Source of the DNA: Homalodisca vitripennis | Lineage: Eukaryota > Arthropoda > Insecta > Hemiptera > Cicadellidae | NCBI RefSeq assembly: GCF_021130785.1 | Contig: NC_060213.1 | Span: 68,747,501-68,811,500, forward strand | DNA length: 64,000 nt | Reading direction: 5' to 3' | Shown: positions 37,481 to 50,200 of the stretch, in pieces | Layout: each line of letters begins with the position of its first letter | How positions within the stretch are numbered: position 1 is the stretch's first letter | Position numbers and translations under genes: made by a program | Notes under the pieces: generated by a model | What the model was told of the DNA's origin: nothing | Databases searched by the model: none | What the model saw: only the letters and a program-made list of their open reading frames with translations

Positions 37481-39394
37481 GCTTAAATAGTATTCAGAAT
37501 ACTATTAGATAATTTAAATCATCAGTGGTTCAGTATGTAGGAATCATTTAATAGTATCTTCGTCGTTGAAATCTGGACTACTGTAAACAAGCAAATTTTT
37601 CTAAACTGTACGTGAAATTGTCAATAGCTATTAAAATGTCAGTTTACTTTTAATTATTTTTCGTAAATATTATAATTATTTTGCCACATTCTAAAATACT
37701 CCAAGTTAAATCTATTTTAATAACTCTTTTTAAACCGATAATTTCTAAACTTTTTCAATGTTGGAAATTTGTCATTAAAATAAAGAACCAATTATTAATT
37801 TGGTTAATAGCATAAAGATCAATTAAAATTATTTATCTCTCATCCATGGTTTGTCATTTAGATTAAATTTAAAATCCTCTCTCTCGTCGATTGCCCAAGA
37901 TATAGTATTATAGTAAGTAAGTTGTCAGTGAAGATACCACCATCACCGAGGTCGAGGCCAAAGGTCAGGTGGTGCTAATGATATCGTGACGTAAGGCCCC
38001 GCCTCTCACAATCAGCCCACCATCGGGCTGTTATCCCTTCGAATACACTTCCCAGCTGTGATCCCAGAATATCACTTTCATCTGCAATAAAATTTACTGT
38101 AACTCTGTACTTTTTATCTAGAAATTTCCACTCCTTGTACCAGAATATACTCTTAATTTTTAGATCTGACGTTTCTAAGCAATTTTTGTTTTAGCCAGTG
38201 CATTTTATTTTTGTTGTTATTCACAATACAATACGAATTGAGTTGAGCTAATTCTATTTGAATTATGTTTAGCACCTATTAAATATTCTACACACTAGAT
38301 GACATTCTTCAACCGTGCAGATTAAAAGATAAATATATTTTAGATGGAATGTTTTTTTTTTATTTGTATAAAATGGTTCAAATGATAAATTGCTATCATT
38401 TTTTAATGTATTGTTGAAGGTTTAAAGTATTGTGAACATTTGTACTGTAAAACATGTTAAACATGTAAAATCTAACACACGAGATATTCTAGCCATATTG
38501 AGTGATATTACAGGTATAACCTTTACTAATGACATAAATAAATTTACTAACCTTTACTAATGATATACACCAATTTAATATATTTCAGTTACGTTAAGTT
38601 TAATTTTATCAGCTGTACACTAAAAGATATGTTCAAACGTTTCCTGTTTCCCAGTACCCAGTATTATATGAGTGAATAAAATTCCCAAATGACTATGTGA
38701 CGGTGCAGAATTAAAGGGTTGTTTGCAGCAGTTACATCAAACACTGTATATTTATCATTCAGTTTGATGGTGTTGCTTGTTACTATATGCGGTATGGCTG
38801 AGAGTTATTGAATATATTTACATTGACCTTACTGGTAACCGTCTTGATGGCAACGAAAATATAGTAGATGAATTAAATTATTCGTAAACAGCCTAATTAC
38901 AGTAATATAAACAAGTATGTTAATCATACAATAAAAAGAAGATAATATAGTGGAAAATTTATATTAATGGGCGTTGAAATGATTCGATTTCCAAACACCT
39001 CTTTGTTGAATTTTCTTCCCTAGCTAAACGGAACCTTTTCAATCTGGTCATTGTAATAGAGCCCAAAAATATAAATGTATCATGTGCCAAGATACACCGA
39101 AAACATTTATGTGAAGAGCTTAGGCGTGAAGCTTAATTTATCAATATACTAGTGTAGGCTCAGCGAACAAGAATGAGTTCCATAATGACGGATGTCATGC
39201 AATTTGGCTGAGCAATATTGAAGCCACAATATTTCTTCTTTCTGCCAGGAGAACGTAAAAATGTCTGTCTGTAATGATTTTTAGTCTGTAAGTATCTCCA
39301 CAAAACATCCTGAGAATAAAATAAGATATAGAAATTATATTTTGTATGTAACTCCTAAGAGTTATTTTACCAGTGAAGTATTCAAAAAAGGGAG

Positions 39395-39475
39395 ATTGAG
39401 GAAGAGGGTAGATCTCAATTCTTGAAACGCAGCGTTACCATTACGTAACATATGACAATGTCAAATGTCTGAACT
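39395..39475 (+). repeat. Diverged Penelope pseudo-LTR relic with degenerate hammerhead core
   Basis: Reads GAGGAAGAGGGTAGATCTC, then TTGAAACGCAGCGTTACC, then GACAATGTCAAATGTCTGAAC. This is colinear with the PLE pseudo-LTR from the hammerhead-like core through the start codon (GAAACGTAGTGTTACTG; ACGATGGCAAATGTCCGGA). Stem II is largely lost. It is an older member of the same or a sister family. Confidence 0.55.
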
Positions 39476-40536
39476 TCTACTATATTTTCAATATAGTTTA
39501 AAAGCATTAAAGTTTATTGGATATTATATTGCAATTATTATTAGTATTTCGCCAATTCACGTTATTGAGTGATTGTAAATGGCTTATCTTGTATCAGTTT
39601 AGGAATCTACTCTATTTTGTTTTTTAATATTGTGAGAAATCATGTGGCTCCAAATTATAACCCAACGCATATTAGTTGTGACGAATCGACAATATACGTT
39701 TAGTATATTATTACGAAACCAGGATGAATTTGTATTTTTACATATATCCATAATAAAAAATTGGATATATAACACGGTTGTTTTGAATTAAGTTAAAACA
39801 TCAATAATTGTGATAAATTATTTTTTCACAAACAATTAAAATTTTTATAAATAAAGTATTTATAAAACAAAAGCGGTATTTGTAATTTTTTAAATAAAAA
39901 ATTTTAGAAGAGAGCTGAAAATAAATAAAGTTTTATCACGTGTTGAATGAAGTGTGGTATACAGGAAACAGAAATCTAATAATAAAAGCATTTTGCTCTA
40001 GCCAGTATTCAATTATGACGCGAAAGAGATGCTTCCTTTGATGTCACAACACGCTTTAGTTGCTGTATACAGCAAAGAATCAAACATTGTGACGCTTTAC
40101 ATTGACATCTACAGTGGTTCAGAATAATTGTTTTTACAATTTGTAATGTTCAATTTTTACTACCTGATATGGTATTCTTCAGTTTGAATACTAGCAGGTT
40201 TTTTTATATGTATTAAATACATTCCTCAATGTATAATTTCTGATTTTCAAGATTCAATATGACAAGTAAATATAATTTGAAGTAAAATTTAAAATGGAAA
40301 CATCGAATTGTGCCTAGTCGCAAGTCACAATTTACTATAAAACATTTACACAATGGTCTACCAACATTTTGGTCTACTGACTAATTTGTATTTTAGTATA
40401 ATATATTTAAATGTGGATTTCTCCTATAAAAACCCTGACTCAAAAAGTATAAAAATAACTAACCATATTGCATAACATATTTTTCAAATTTAAATAAAAC
40501 TCATAATAACTTCAGTAAATACATATTAAGATACAT

Positions 40537-40640
40537 TTACTTACATTAAAACATAAAACCAATATTTAATGCTTTTATTAATATTTTAATACAAAATAAT
40601 ATAAGTATTAAATATTGGTTTTATGTTTTATTGTAAGTAA
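40537..40640. repeat. Foldback hairpin with 38-bp arms
   Basis: The left arm 40537-40574 and right arm 40603-40640 are reverse complements with two mismatches, separated by a 28-bp AT-rich loop. Arms start TTACTTACA on both sides. It may be a very short MITE-like element. No target-site duplication is obvious. Confidence 0.75.
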
Positions 40641-41842
40641 GTTATCAGTACCAATTAAGCTCCATCTACAGCATTAAGAAACATGTCTGCGATTTAGTTC
40701 AGATTTACTAGAAGGTCTCTACCTTGGATTTTAGTTTATTATTACTAAGTATTACATGGATATGTTGTATATGACGGTTAGTAAAATAATAAATATGTCA
40801 TTTGATTAATTACAGCTATTGTTTTGCATGTTTTACTGAGAGACTGAAATGGATAGTTACTTAAAAATTGTATTGATTAAATGCATGCAATTTTCGAAAA
40901 CTCCAATACTATTCTACTATTTTACAAAACGTTTACTAAAGTGACTAGAAAGCATTACGGCTGGAATTAGACTTGAGTCCAATCAGTAGCAGCCCACCGC
41001 AGGGCAGCCAATCATATTGCAGCTGTTTGCTTCAGAACATTGCCAAGAGCAATTGATTTACTATAGAAAACCGTATATTATAATCTCCTTCTTTGTTTAT
41101 TGTAAAACAATTTATGTCCAATCATTAAAGTAATATTCCTAAAAATGAACACTGTGCACAGATTATTAGCTCTTACCCAATAGGCTCGTCTTTGGTCTTT
41201 AATGCTGATTGATGAAATATCTCTCTCCACATTCCAACCCATTCCGTGATACTTCTATAGTTTTAGGTTGCGGAAATGTTGCTACCATACTGCTCTGGCT
41301 ACAAGAATAATTTTCCTGATGATTTTTTTTTAAATATTCCTCTCCAAATGCCATTTTCACTGTGTTGCTAGATAAAAAATTTAATAGGTAAACAAATTGG
41401 TGTGATTAGGAAAAATTACGTAGACAATGGATTTAGTATTAATAATCATTATAACCAATATCACTCTCCACTATAAAACCACTTTCCGGAAACTAGCCAA
41501 AGAGTAGATGGATTATGTTACCCTACAATGTGTTTATTGGAACCCCTTAATTTATAAACCCTCATCTCGACAGTTTTTCCAACATCAGAAGAATATCAGC
41601 AGTACTTTATGTCCATGTAGGACGTCATTGATATCTTCTGCGAGAAAACGTTTATAGAACCAGTTTTAGGGAGTGCCGTGCTCGTGAGCCAGAGTGATGC
41701 GTTTCATGTCTTTGACGTCTCCATGTGTAGGCTAATGCCAATACTTGCCAAGAAGCCATTTGAAAAGTCTGATTGTACCCTAATGAAAAACGGCCATTTA
41801 GGCGGTTGTTGGGTAGTGTAATTTGTTTTGGAAGCTAAGCAA

Positions 41843-42975
41843 TTTATTTATTTCCAACGGCAGCAGACAATTTACAAAGACAAGCATAGACGGTAGAATA
41901 CAGCGGAAAAATAAAATTAATACAATCACATGAAAAATATACATAAAGTAACAAAATAGGTATACAAAAATTTGATAATAAATAATAAGTATCCAAAGAT
42001 ATAACAAGTTATAAATATCCAAAACATAACAAAAAATAAAAATAAAGATTAACAAACAACAATAATTACTCAAGTATGGAAACAACTCAGAAAATTGATT
42101 TAAATAAATTGTACTTTACATAAAAAACAAGAAAAAACAAATAAATTATAGGTAGATATCAACAAAAGTAGAATAATAAATAATTACGTAAAGGAAAAAG
42201 TATTTATAAAAACTTTTTGTGCAACAGGAACAAGCAATCAACTAGCTAACGAAATTATAAGATTGATAAGAGCGAACATAAATAAATAGTGCTAATAAAT
42301 TACAATATAATATATAACATTTAACAAATAACAGTAGAAATTAAATAAATACAACATATAATACAATGAACATGCACTTAACACAGCTTAAAGCTATCTA
42401 GATCTTAATTTCTAGTCTTTCACAGAAAGAAGAAGAGAGGAGGCCTGCCGACGAACCTGGCGAAGTCCATCGAAGAACACGTCACACTCAGACGCAACCC
42501 GATTTCCCAGGCGAATAAACCTAGCGAAAGGACTGTTGAAGTCGAAGTTGGTTCAGTGGTATCTTCGACCCAGCAGATTTGGAGATCTTGTGTTTGCAGG
42601 AACTCTAAGGTCGATTTCAGCTAGGAGATCTGAACAGTTCATGTGACCATTCACTATCTTCCAGAGAAGAACAACGTCAGCCACGTCACGTCGCAGGGCA
42701 AGAGGTGACAAGTTCAGATTGCTGGACAGTTCCTCCACAGGCACATCAAGATAGGCAAAACCCAGCCGGACACCAATCAAGCGAAGAAAACGCCTTTGTA
42801 GAGCCTCCAGTCTCATCCTATTTCCAACAGTGTAAGGCGACCACACGGGACTTGCATATTCCACAAGCTGTCTCACAAGGGAACAATACAGAGAGCGAAG
42901 AGCAGAAGGGAATGCTTTTATGAATTTATGTGATAAAAGCATTGATATTCCATTAATAAGTTGCTCCAACTTATA
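41843..42975 (-). mobile_element. 3' end of a Jockey-type non-LTR retrotransposon
   Basis: On the minus strand this is the post-RT end of ORF2 followed by a 3' UTR of about 0.55 kb that finishes GTTGGAAATAAATAAATT, a tail typical of Jockey-superfamily elements. The 5' side is truncated near 42975. The UTR is very A+T rich and gives a chance 95-codon frame at 41798-42085. This is a different family from the elements at 14.65 kb and 44.2 kb, judged by the tail and C-terminal sequence. Confidence 0.8.
42410..42969 (-). pseudogene. ORF2 C-terminal fragment (RT thumb/post-RT region)
   Basis: About 138 codons are open from 42969 to 42553, and similarity continues for about 45 codons in another frame. 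It contains SLYCSLVRQLVEYASPVW, the conserved segment that follows the RT in Jockey, I and CR1 elements, then LQRRFLRLIG and a region with ALRRDVADVVLLWK. The catalytic RT core is missing, so the fragment is inert. Confidence 0.8.
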
Positions 42976-44223
42976 GAAATGACATTGTTGGCTTTACAGC
43001 GCCTCATTAATTATTTAAATAAATAATTTTGATATAAATATAATTTTATTTACTTAAAACCCCATATTACCTGGAAAATAAATTGCATTTTTAATTTTTA
43101 ACCCAAAATGGTTGTATAAACAATGTATGAACACAACACCACGTATTGCGTAAAAGATGAAATTGCGCGCAAAATTGATTTCTAAAGTTTCTTTCAATCT
43201 TAAATTTAAGCTACATGTTTTCTACGCCATCTGCTAAATATCACGCTCGCACTAGTACATAAAGTGAATATAAATTTAATAACTGTCTTAACTATCTTAA
43301 TTAATACCGAATATAATTTTAAACCATTCTAATAAATCTTATAGAACTTGATGTTGGTTATATAAAAATTCAACAGATAATTTCGTTCTCAATAAATAGT
43401 GCAGACAGCTAATAAAAGAAGACAGTAGTTTAGGGATTCCATAGGTTACTCTATAGTATATTTTGCCCTGTCAGGGCAGTAATGATATGTTAGTTATTTC
43501 ATATGCAAACTCCTCATGCCATCCTGTGGTTACTGTACTATCTATTGCTGTTTTATTTCGTTCAAGGTTATGAGTAAGTTTATCTGAAGCTTTGAAATAC
43601 TACTTGGTGGATTGGGTATAAACTTTGAGCATCTAGTTCACTAGTTTTTATTTCGTGTGTCATTTAAGTAAGACCTGGGTATGAGTAGATAATGTAATTT
43701 TATCCCTGAAAACATAGAATATAACTTAATATTTTATGTATAAAATATACAATCTATCATTCAAAATACATTTTGGAATTTTATTTATCCCTATTCTTCA
43801 AATATTCACACTTATTGCTATTCAAGGTAGTTTTACTAGTACTTGAATTATTTTAAACCAATGTCTAAGTAAAACGAGATGGTTTTTCCTCACATCTCTT
43901 TTTTATTTAACGATTTAGAAAATAATTAGAGCAGTATTAAGATGGAAATGTATTTTTAGGGAACTAAACTGTAGCAGGAAAATGATAATGAAATGCGTTG
44001 TTGGGATGTATAAAGTGGGCGGTTGAAAGTTATATAAAGAGTAAAATAACAGATTAATACCGAGATAAATAAAATTTTGCTTCTCTAGCAAAATCATAAT
44101 AATTTTGTTTAAGTATATTTCATCTTACGTAAAGAAATCGGTATACTCAATGTAGTTACTAAGTTGCTAATGTTTTCATGTTAACGTTTGTCATTGACAA
44201 ATTCCATTGAGAATAAAACTCAA
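42976..44223. other. AT-rich spacer between two retrotransposon fragments
   Basis: No gene or repeat recognised. The 60-codon minus-strand frame at 43915-44097 looks like chance. Confidence 0.5.
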
Positions 44224-44316
44224 TTATAATGAAATGAAATGAAATATGCCGTTATTCAAGAGGCGGAGTTAGGGCTATTTAGCCCTCTCTCTACCACTCA
44301 ACCTCACATAATATAC

Positions 44317-44318
<2 letters not shown>

Positions 44319-44353
<35 letters not shown>
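44319..44353. repeat. (TA)n microsatellite
   Basis: About 17 AT dinucleotides inside the 3' UTR of the non-LTR element. Confidence 0.9.
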
Positions 44354-44358
<5 letters not shown>

Positions 44359-44799
44359 TTACATTTAATGATCTTAAAACTATAACAAATTCCATTTTAA
44401 ATTTAAATTTAACCAAAATATATACTACTATGTAATAATTAAAAATCAAATTTTATCAGCTGAATATGTAGAAAATTTTCAAACAAAGATAAATTAAAAC
44501 TTAAATTAACAATTTACTTTTTAAATAATTTCTTGTTATTGCTACATTCATTCTCTCAAACACACAGCCTGACCACAAGCACGCCACGAGCACCGCCATC
44601 CGCCACCCCTACAGACCGCCCAGCAACAAGTCCCTGACCCCCGCCCCAAAACGAGCCCGACCTTCTATAATACGGATATCATCAGGAAGAGAGTTCCAGA
44701 GGCGACATGCCTGAACAGTGAACGACCCTACTGAAGAAGTTCGATCGATGAACAGGAATTGAGAGTAACGTGGATCCCCTTCTCGTAGTCGCTCACTTA

Positions 44800-45129
44800 T
44801 ATCGGAAATAAATTTGAAATTTTCGGACAGGTAAACAGGTGACTTGTTTCTGATAACTGAATGTAGAGTTGAAAGAATGTGAAGTTTGGTGAAGTTGTTG
44901 AAGTTTCAGAAGTGATAGCTGTTTGAAAAAATGGAGTCACATGCTCATAACGTCTGAGATTGAAAATAAATCTGATACAATAGTTTTGAGCACGTTGAAG
45001 CCTGTCCGAAAGCTCAACAGTCATGTCACAGATCACAGCGTCACAGTAGTTGAAGTGTGGCAGTATGAGAGTTTTTTAACCAGCATAACCTTGACACTGA
45101 GTGGTAGATATAAAGCAAAACGCTTTAAA
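44800..45129 (-). pseudogene. Post-RT C-terminal region of the non-LTR ORF2
   Basis: The minus-strand segment with ELSDRLQRAQNYCIRFIF matches the conserved region after the RT thumb in Jockey-type ORF2 proteins. It is separated from the RT by a frame break and is followed by the 3' UTR. Confidence 0.7.
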
Positions 45130-46640
45130 CTGTGAATGCCAGCAAATACTCTTTTACACGTATCGTAACCTGGTCATTCCACTTAAGACTTGAGCTCATA
45201 GTAAGACCAAGATTTTTTAATTTGTTTTGAAAAATTTAGTACGTGGTTATTGAGTTCAAGTTTTGGTGCAACGTTGAAGTCCAAACGGTCGATCAATCTT
45301 GGGTTTCCCAATACCATTGCCTGCGTTTTGTCTTCATTTAATTTCAGCCCATGTTTATTTGCCCAACAAGCAATTGATTCAATGTCTTGATTGAGTAGAA
45401 CCATAAATGTGCTCAATTCATCAGGCGAACAGTGTACGTAAATTTGTAAATCATCGGCATAAAGATGAAACTTAGAGTGCCTTATAATAGATGTGACGTC
45501 ATTAATATAAATTGAGAACAATAGGGGTCCAAGAACAGAGCCCTGTGGAACACCCCGTGTTACGGCTTTCCATTCAGATATTTTTTCCCTTTCTTTGACA
45601 CATTGCTGTCGCCCAGTAAGATACGATTTGACCTAGTTAACACACTCATCGGAGAAACCATACTTCTTCAATTTGATGAGGAGAAGGGGGTAATATAAAC
45701 ACAGTCGAAGGCTTTGGAAAAGTCAAAAAGCAGTAAAATGGTGATTAGTCTCTTGTCCATTGCCAATCTGATATCATCGGTGATTTTTAATTAGGGTTGT
45801 GGTGGTGCTGGTGATTAGGCCTGAATCCAGACTGGTATTTTAGATAAGATGTTATAGGTATTCAGATAAGATGAAATTTGTGATGTACCACTCTTTCAAG
45901 GCATTTGGAGAGGACAAGGGAGAATACTGATTGGACGTAGGTCAGAAGGGATTGCGGATTAGACACTTTTCTCAACGGACGAACTAGAGCATGCTTCCAG
46001 GTTAAGGGAAAGACAGATTAATTTAAAGAATAATTGAAAATGACTACTAAAACAGGAAGGGTGATTGGCAATGTATCTTTCAGAAAGCGCAAAGGTATGT
46101 TTGTCAGCCCCAACTGCGTTGCTGGTCATCCTCGCGAAAGCAGCAAGCACGTCAGCCTCACTCACAGGTGTGAAAGAAAACTGGCGGCCAGCAGCCTCTC
46201 GAGGAGCAGCCTCCAGCTCAGCAAAATAATCGCTAGCTGCAGATATATTAACAGGGATATTAATAAAGTAATCATTTATAATATTGAGGTCAAACGGAAC
46301 AGGTGGACTGATATTGGAATTTACCCACACCAAGTCTTTAATTTTACTCCACAGTGATTTAGTGGACTGAGGCTCTGAAAGTGTTGTGTGGTAAAATCTA
46401 ACTTTGGCGTTACGGATTTGCTGCTGCGTGTGATTCCTAAAACGTTTATATGCCTCCCAATCTTGAGTGGATTTAGAACGTTTAGCTTTTCTGAAGGCGG
46501 AATCCCTTTGCTTTTGCAAATTTCTTATGAAATCATTCATCCATGGAGAGTGGGCTTTGGTTACTCTTTTAGTTATGATTGGGGCATGTTTATCAAATAA
46601 ATTAGTAAGTAAAGCATTAAATTTGATAACCATTTTGTCT
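45130..46640 (-). pseudogene. Linker and reverse transcriptase of the non-LTR ORF2
   Basis: The segment open from 46633 to 45959 is the endonuclease-RT linker (SPWMNDFIRNLQKQRD, KAKRSK, SLWSKIKDL). The RT follows across several frame breaks: GVPQGSVLGPLLFSIYIND at about 45500-45556, catalytic YADD at 45450-45461, and HGLKLNEDKTQAMVLG at about 45306-45360. Motif order and spacing are normal for a Jockey-superfamily RT. The frame breaks make it inactive as written. Confidence 0.85.
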
Positions 46641-46922
46641 ACATTATTGGCAGGTGGTTACTTCATGCCAGGGTAAAGCAGCAGCATCAGTAAGAAGTGA
46701 AGCATGATCTATGTCCCTGTATCTGCGATATTTGATAATATTGGGCTTATTTTTGGGGGTATGGAGTTTATAGGCACAAAAAATGAGATCATGCTTGAAA
46801 GTCCAGGGGCAGGAAATTGTCCGTGGTGTGCAACGTGGGTCGGGTCAGAAACAGCCATGATGTCAAGCCACGTGTCGGTTGTAGCAGTGTGATGAGTGGC
46901 ATGAAGTGGTAGCAGAGACATG

Positions 46923-47190
46923 TTACATGACTGAAACATTGTGGTCAAAAAAGTTTTTTTCATATGTGGTAGGCCCCAACAAATCGGAGTTAAGATCGCC
47001 CATGACAATGACATGACTGTAACGAGCCATAAGATCGATGAGTGCGTGTTCAAATTCGGCAAGATGGCCGGTATTGGGGGCCCTATAACATGCACCGACT
47101 AAAACATGCGTCCCGTTGACCACTGACATCCCAAAAACATAAATTCAGGCCGTCCCTCTCTAGATGTATCAGATGAGAAATAAGATGGAA
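46923..47190 (-). pseudogene. Endonuclease C-terminal part of the non-LTR ORF2
   Basis: An open segment contains VLVGACYRAP and VIVMGDLNSDLL, hallmark strings of the apurinic-like endonuclease domain of Jockey-type elements, which nicks the target DNA. The N-terminal half of the domain is absent because of 5' truncation. One frame break lies near 47139-47150, where the upstream part (LERDGLN) is in another frame. Confidence 0.8.
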
Positions 47191-47208
47191 GTAGGAAACT
47201 TTATAATG

Positions 47209-50200
47209 TTATTATGTAAAGTAAACAGAACAAGTGAAATGTTCTACATGTATGAAAATATTAAGATACCAATATTATACCAGAAATATCGTAATACTAA
47301 AATTTTTTGTGAGCTATAATAAAGCATTGTTGACCATACTAAATTAGAGTAATTTACTTCTTGAAGTTCAAATGGAGTATAATTTGAAGAGAACAAATGG
47401 CATCATAATTATCTATGCATACACGTATACTTTTTTAAATACATTGTACACAACTCTCACAGTCCGTTTTAATAACATGGACTAATAATTCACTCTTTAT
47501 CTTGTCCAAGATAGACAGAAGATGTTATCAACTATTAAATCATCTGAGTGCTAAGATCTGGCACTTCATTAATATGGAAACAGCAATCCATTAGTTTCAC
47601 TCTGTAGGTGAGGAAAGGTATTATGATGTCAATAATGGGTTTAACACTCAAATATCACTATTATTGGAGAGTGCTTAAATTCTTAATTACTTAATTCGGT
47701 AAGTAGGCCTTAGATTTTTAGCAGGTTTGTACAGTCGATAGGTCTAATTCTCCATGTTTATTAAATTTTATTTACATTGGTTTCCAGCCTGTAATTTGTA
47801 GTTAGGTTATTTGCTGTCTCGTTGTGTAGTAAACATTTTATACTTCTCTTAAGATGCAATTAATTTATTACTATTTTTAGATCAGAAGTTGATTCTCTTT
47901 TTACTTAAATAGGCACTTAAGTCTTACATATGGATTTATTGTCTGGAACAGTGCCTTCTATAAGGCAAACTAAACGTGACACTCAAAATATTTTAGAACT
48001 AACGTATATAAAGGCTGAACGTTGACAGTTTTTGATCCGAGTAGGTTTACGTAAACTTTAAATATGAATATTTTCTGTTTGAGGCATCAGAAATGTAATT
48101 GTTTGGATCCATAAATGTATGCCCTCTGCACTCGCAAAACAAATATGAATAAATAACACTGTTATTTTAATGTTGAATCTTGAAAACCCGCGCTAGTATG
48201 TACTTATATTTATTCTTAACCATTCAAATGCATAGTTTTTGTAGTTATTAAATTTATTTAAGATTTTAATTTAGTAATGTATGCTCTGATTTAATACAGT
48301 GTGTAAATAAAGTAATTTTTTTATATTTATACATGTTTGTATGGACAGTGCTCTTTAAATCTTGTTTTATTTTTCTTCTTTTTTGTCCAATGTCAAATTT
48401 AATTAAAATTTTGTAATATCATTTAATTAATTGTTTTTTTTTTTTATATCTTTGGTTTTCCGTAGTATTTGCAATAGTTTATTGTACTTAAACATTTATT
48501 TGCAAGTTTTATTTTATTTGTACGAGTGTTAGTCGATTAGGTACTGTATATCGAACAAATTAGTTCTTTTTGTTAAGCAGCCGTAACGTTTTTCTAACTT
48601 TTATACACAACATGATTTAAGTATAAATATAACCGTATATTTATACTTAAATCATGTTGTGTATAAAAGTTAGAAAAACGTTACGGCTGCTTGTACATTG
48701 TGAATAAGTTGTAGTATATTCACGATGAAATTTTTTCTACAGGATTTGCTCCAAAAATAAAACTAATATAGAAACAAAAGGTACAAAGCAGATTCTAATA
48801 ATTTTTCTCATAATAATACAAAGGCAGATTAGACCAATTTCTACTGAACAGTTGTGCACTATTTCTATTGAATTATAAACATATTAACAGGAATATTAGA
48901 CCGAAAACCGCTAATCAATGTTCACATAAGTTATTGTATCAACAAGCATATTTTCATTTTTAAATCAAAATTTTTCATAATTTTATAAGATTAATGATCA
49001 ATGAAACGATCTGGAAATTTACGACTATAAATTTACGGGCTTTTAAAATCTTGCGTGATTTAAAATTTTATGGTATTGCCTTAGAATTTTATGGTTCTTA
49101 AAATTAATAGAATGTGAAATTTACTGATTAGAACTATTAATTAACACAAGATAGACGTAAAATTAAATAGAAAACAATTAAAAATTAATATATTCCTTAT
49201 TACAAATCTAAAATACATTCCTTAGTGTACAATATACCCTAGTTATATTCTTTCAGCTTATAGAATTTACCTATACTAAAATATCACGACATAATTTACA
49301 TGTAATGTCAAAATAGCGAGATAAAATGGCCAATTAAAATAGTTTGGGTCACTAATAATTTTGTCACACATTATATCAACTGGACATTTGAACCCAAAAT
49401 TACATAAAACAAATGAAACATGTAGAACACATAAAATAGAAGCAATATGAAAGGTCAAGACGGAAGCAACACAGGTAATCTTTTATTCACATTGTTGTAC
49501 ATTATGCAGGTTATATTGTTCTACACTAAGTCCCCCTGACTACTTTTCTCTCATTTACTCGCTACTGTTTAAGTTGACTTTTAACTCACTGATATAAAAT
49601 TATTCTCTCTTTAATTTTCTCACTGAGTTTACATACTACTTCTTGCAGTTTCAATAAAAGAAATAAACTGAAACAATTCTTAGCTCATACTAAAAGTGCA
49701 AGAGAAACTTCAATGTAATACATACCTTAAAACAATATTACCATTGTCAATAAATTAACAACAATAAATTATATTTTTAATTAAAAACTATTTGTAACGA
49801 TTTTATTATCTGTTAGAATACCATTTCCAACCGATACGGATACGGTATCTAAAATTAACCAAAAATAAACCATAAAATAATAAATAGGGACTAAGATATT
49901 ATATACCTTAATGTTAAAGTTACAACATGAAATACAATATTATCTTACATATCTGTTGCTTATAACAAATTTATGCAATATTATATACATAGTTTACTAT
50001 GAAATTTAGTATTCATTCATAAACACCTCAATTGTTATATTACCTGTCCTAGTTTAAACAATAACCATGCAGAAAACACACTAGAAAGATATATCAATAT
50101 TGATAATATATTAACTTTAACGACTACTTAAAACGTATCAACCAATATCTTTCTTTTATATTTCTACGATGTCATGCATAACAACTACATAATACCTGTA

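Larger units (their letters stand above)
37481..41842. other. AT-rich intergenic stretch, no gene seen
   Basis: No open frame over 60 codons. A GC-richer patch at about 37930-38050 and a double CCAAT cluster at about 40976-41015 stand out, but neither is linked to a gene. It holds a PLE relic (39395-39475) and a hairpin (40537-40640), listed separately. Confidence 0.5.
44224..47208 (-). mobile_element. 5'-truncated Jockey-type non-LTR retrotransposon with candidate target-site duplication
   Basis: Minus-strand element running from the end of the endonuclease through linker, RT and post-RT domain to a 3' UTR. The 3' end shows tandem TTTCA units (AATGAAATGAAATGAAAT on the + strand, about 44229-44246). 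TTATAATG occurs at 44224-44231 next to the tail and at 47201-47208 next to the 5' end, a candidate 8-bp target-site duplication that would place the truncated 5' end at 47200. The 3' UTR has a GC-rich patch (about 44570-44665) and a (TA)n tract. Confidence 0.82.

Noticed and set aside
40970..41050. Promoter with two CCAAT boxes
   Set aside because: No TATA box, initiator, transcript or gene nearby. Two CCAATCA strings alone are not sufficient.
41798..42085. 95-codon hydrophobic minus-strand frame resembling a membrane protein
   Set aside because: It lies in the AT-rich 3' UTR of the non-LTR fragment. Hydrophobic Phe/Ile/Leu codons are expected from T-rich sequence.
46034..46357. 107-codon plus-strand frame inside the 44.2-47.2 kb element
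   Set aside because: Antisense to the endonuclease-RT linker, which has the recognisable motifs.
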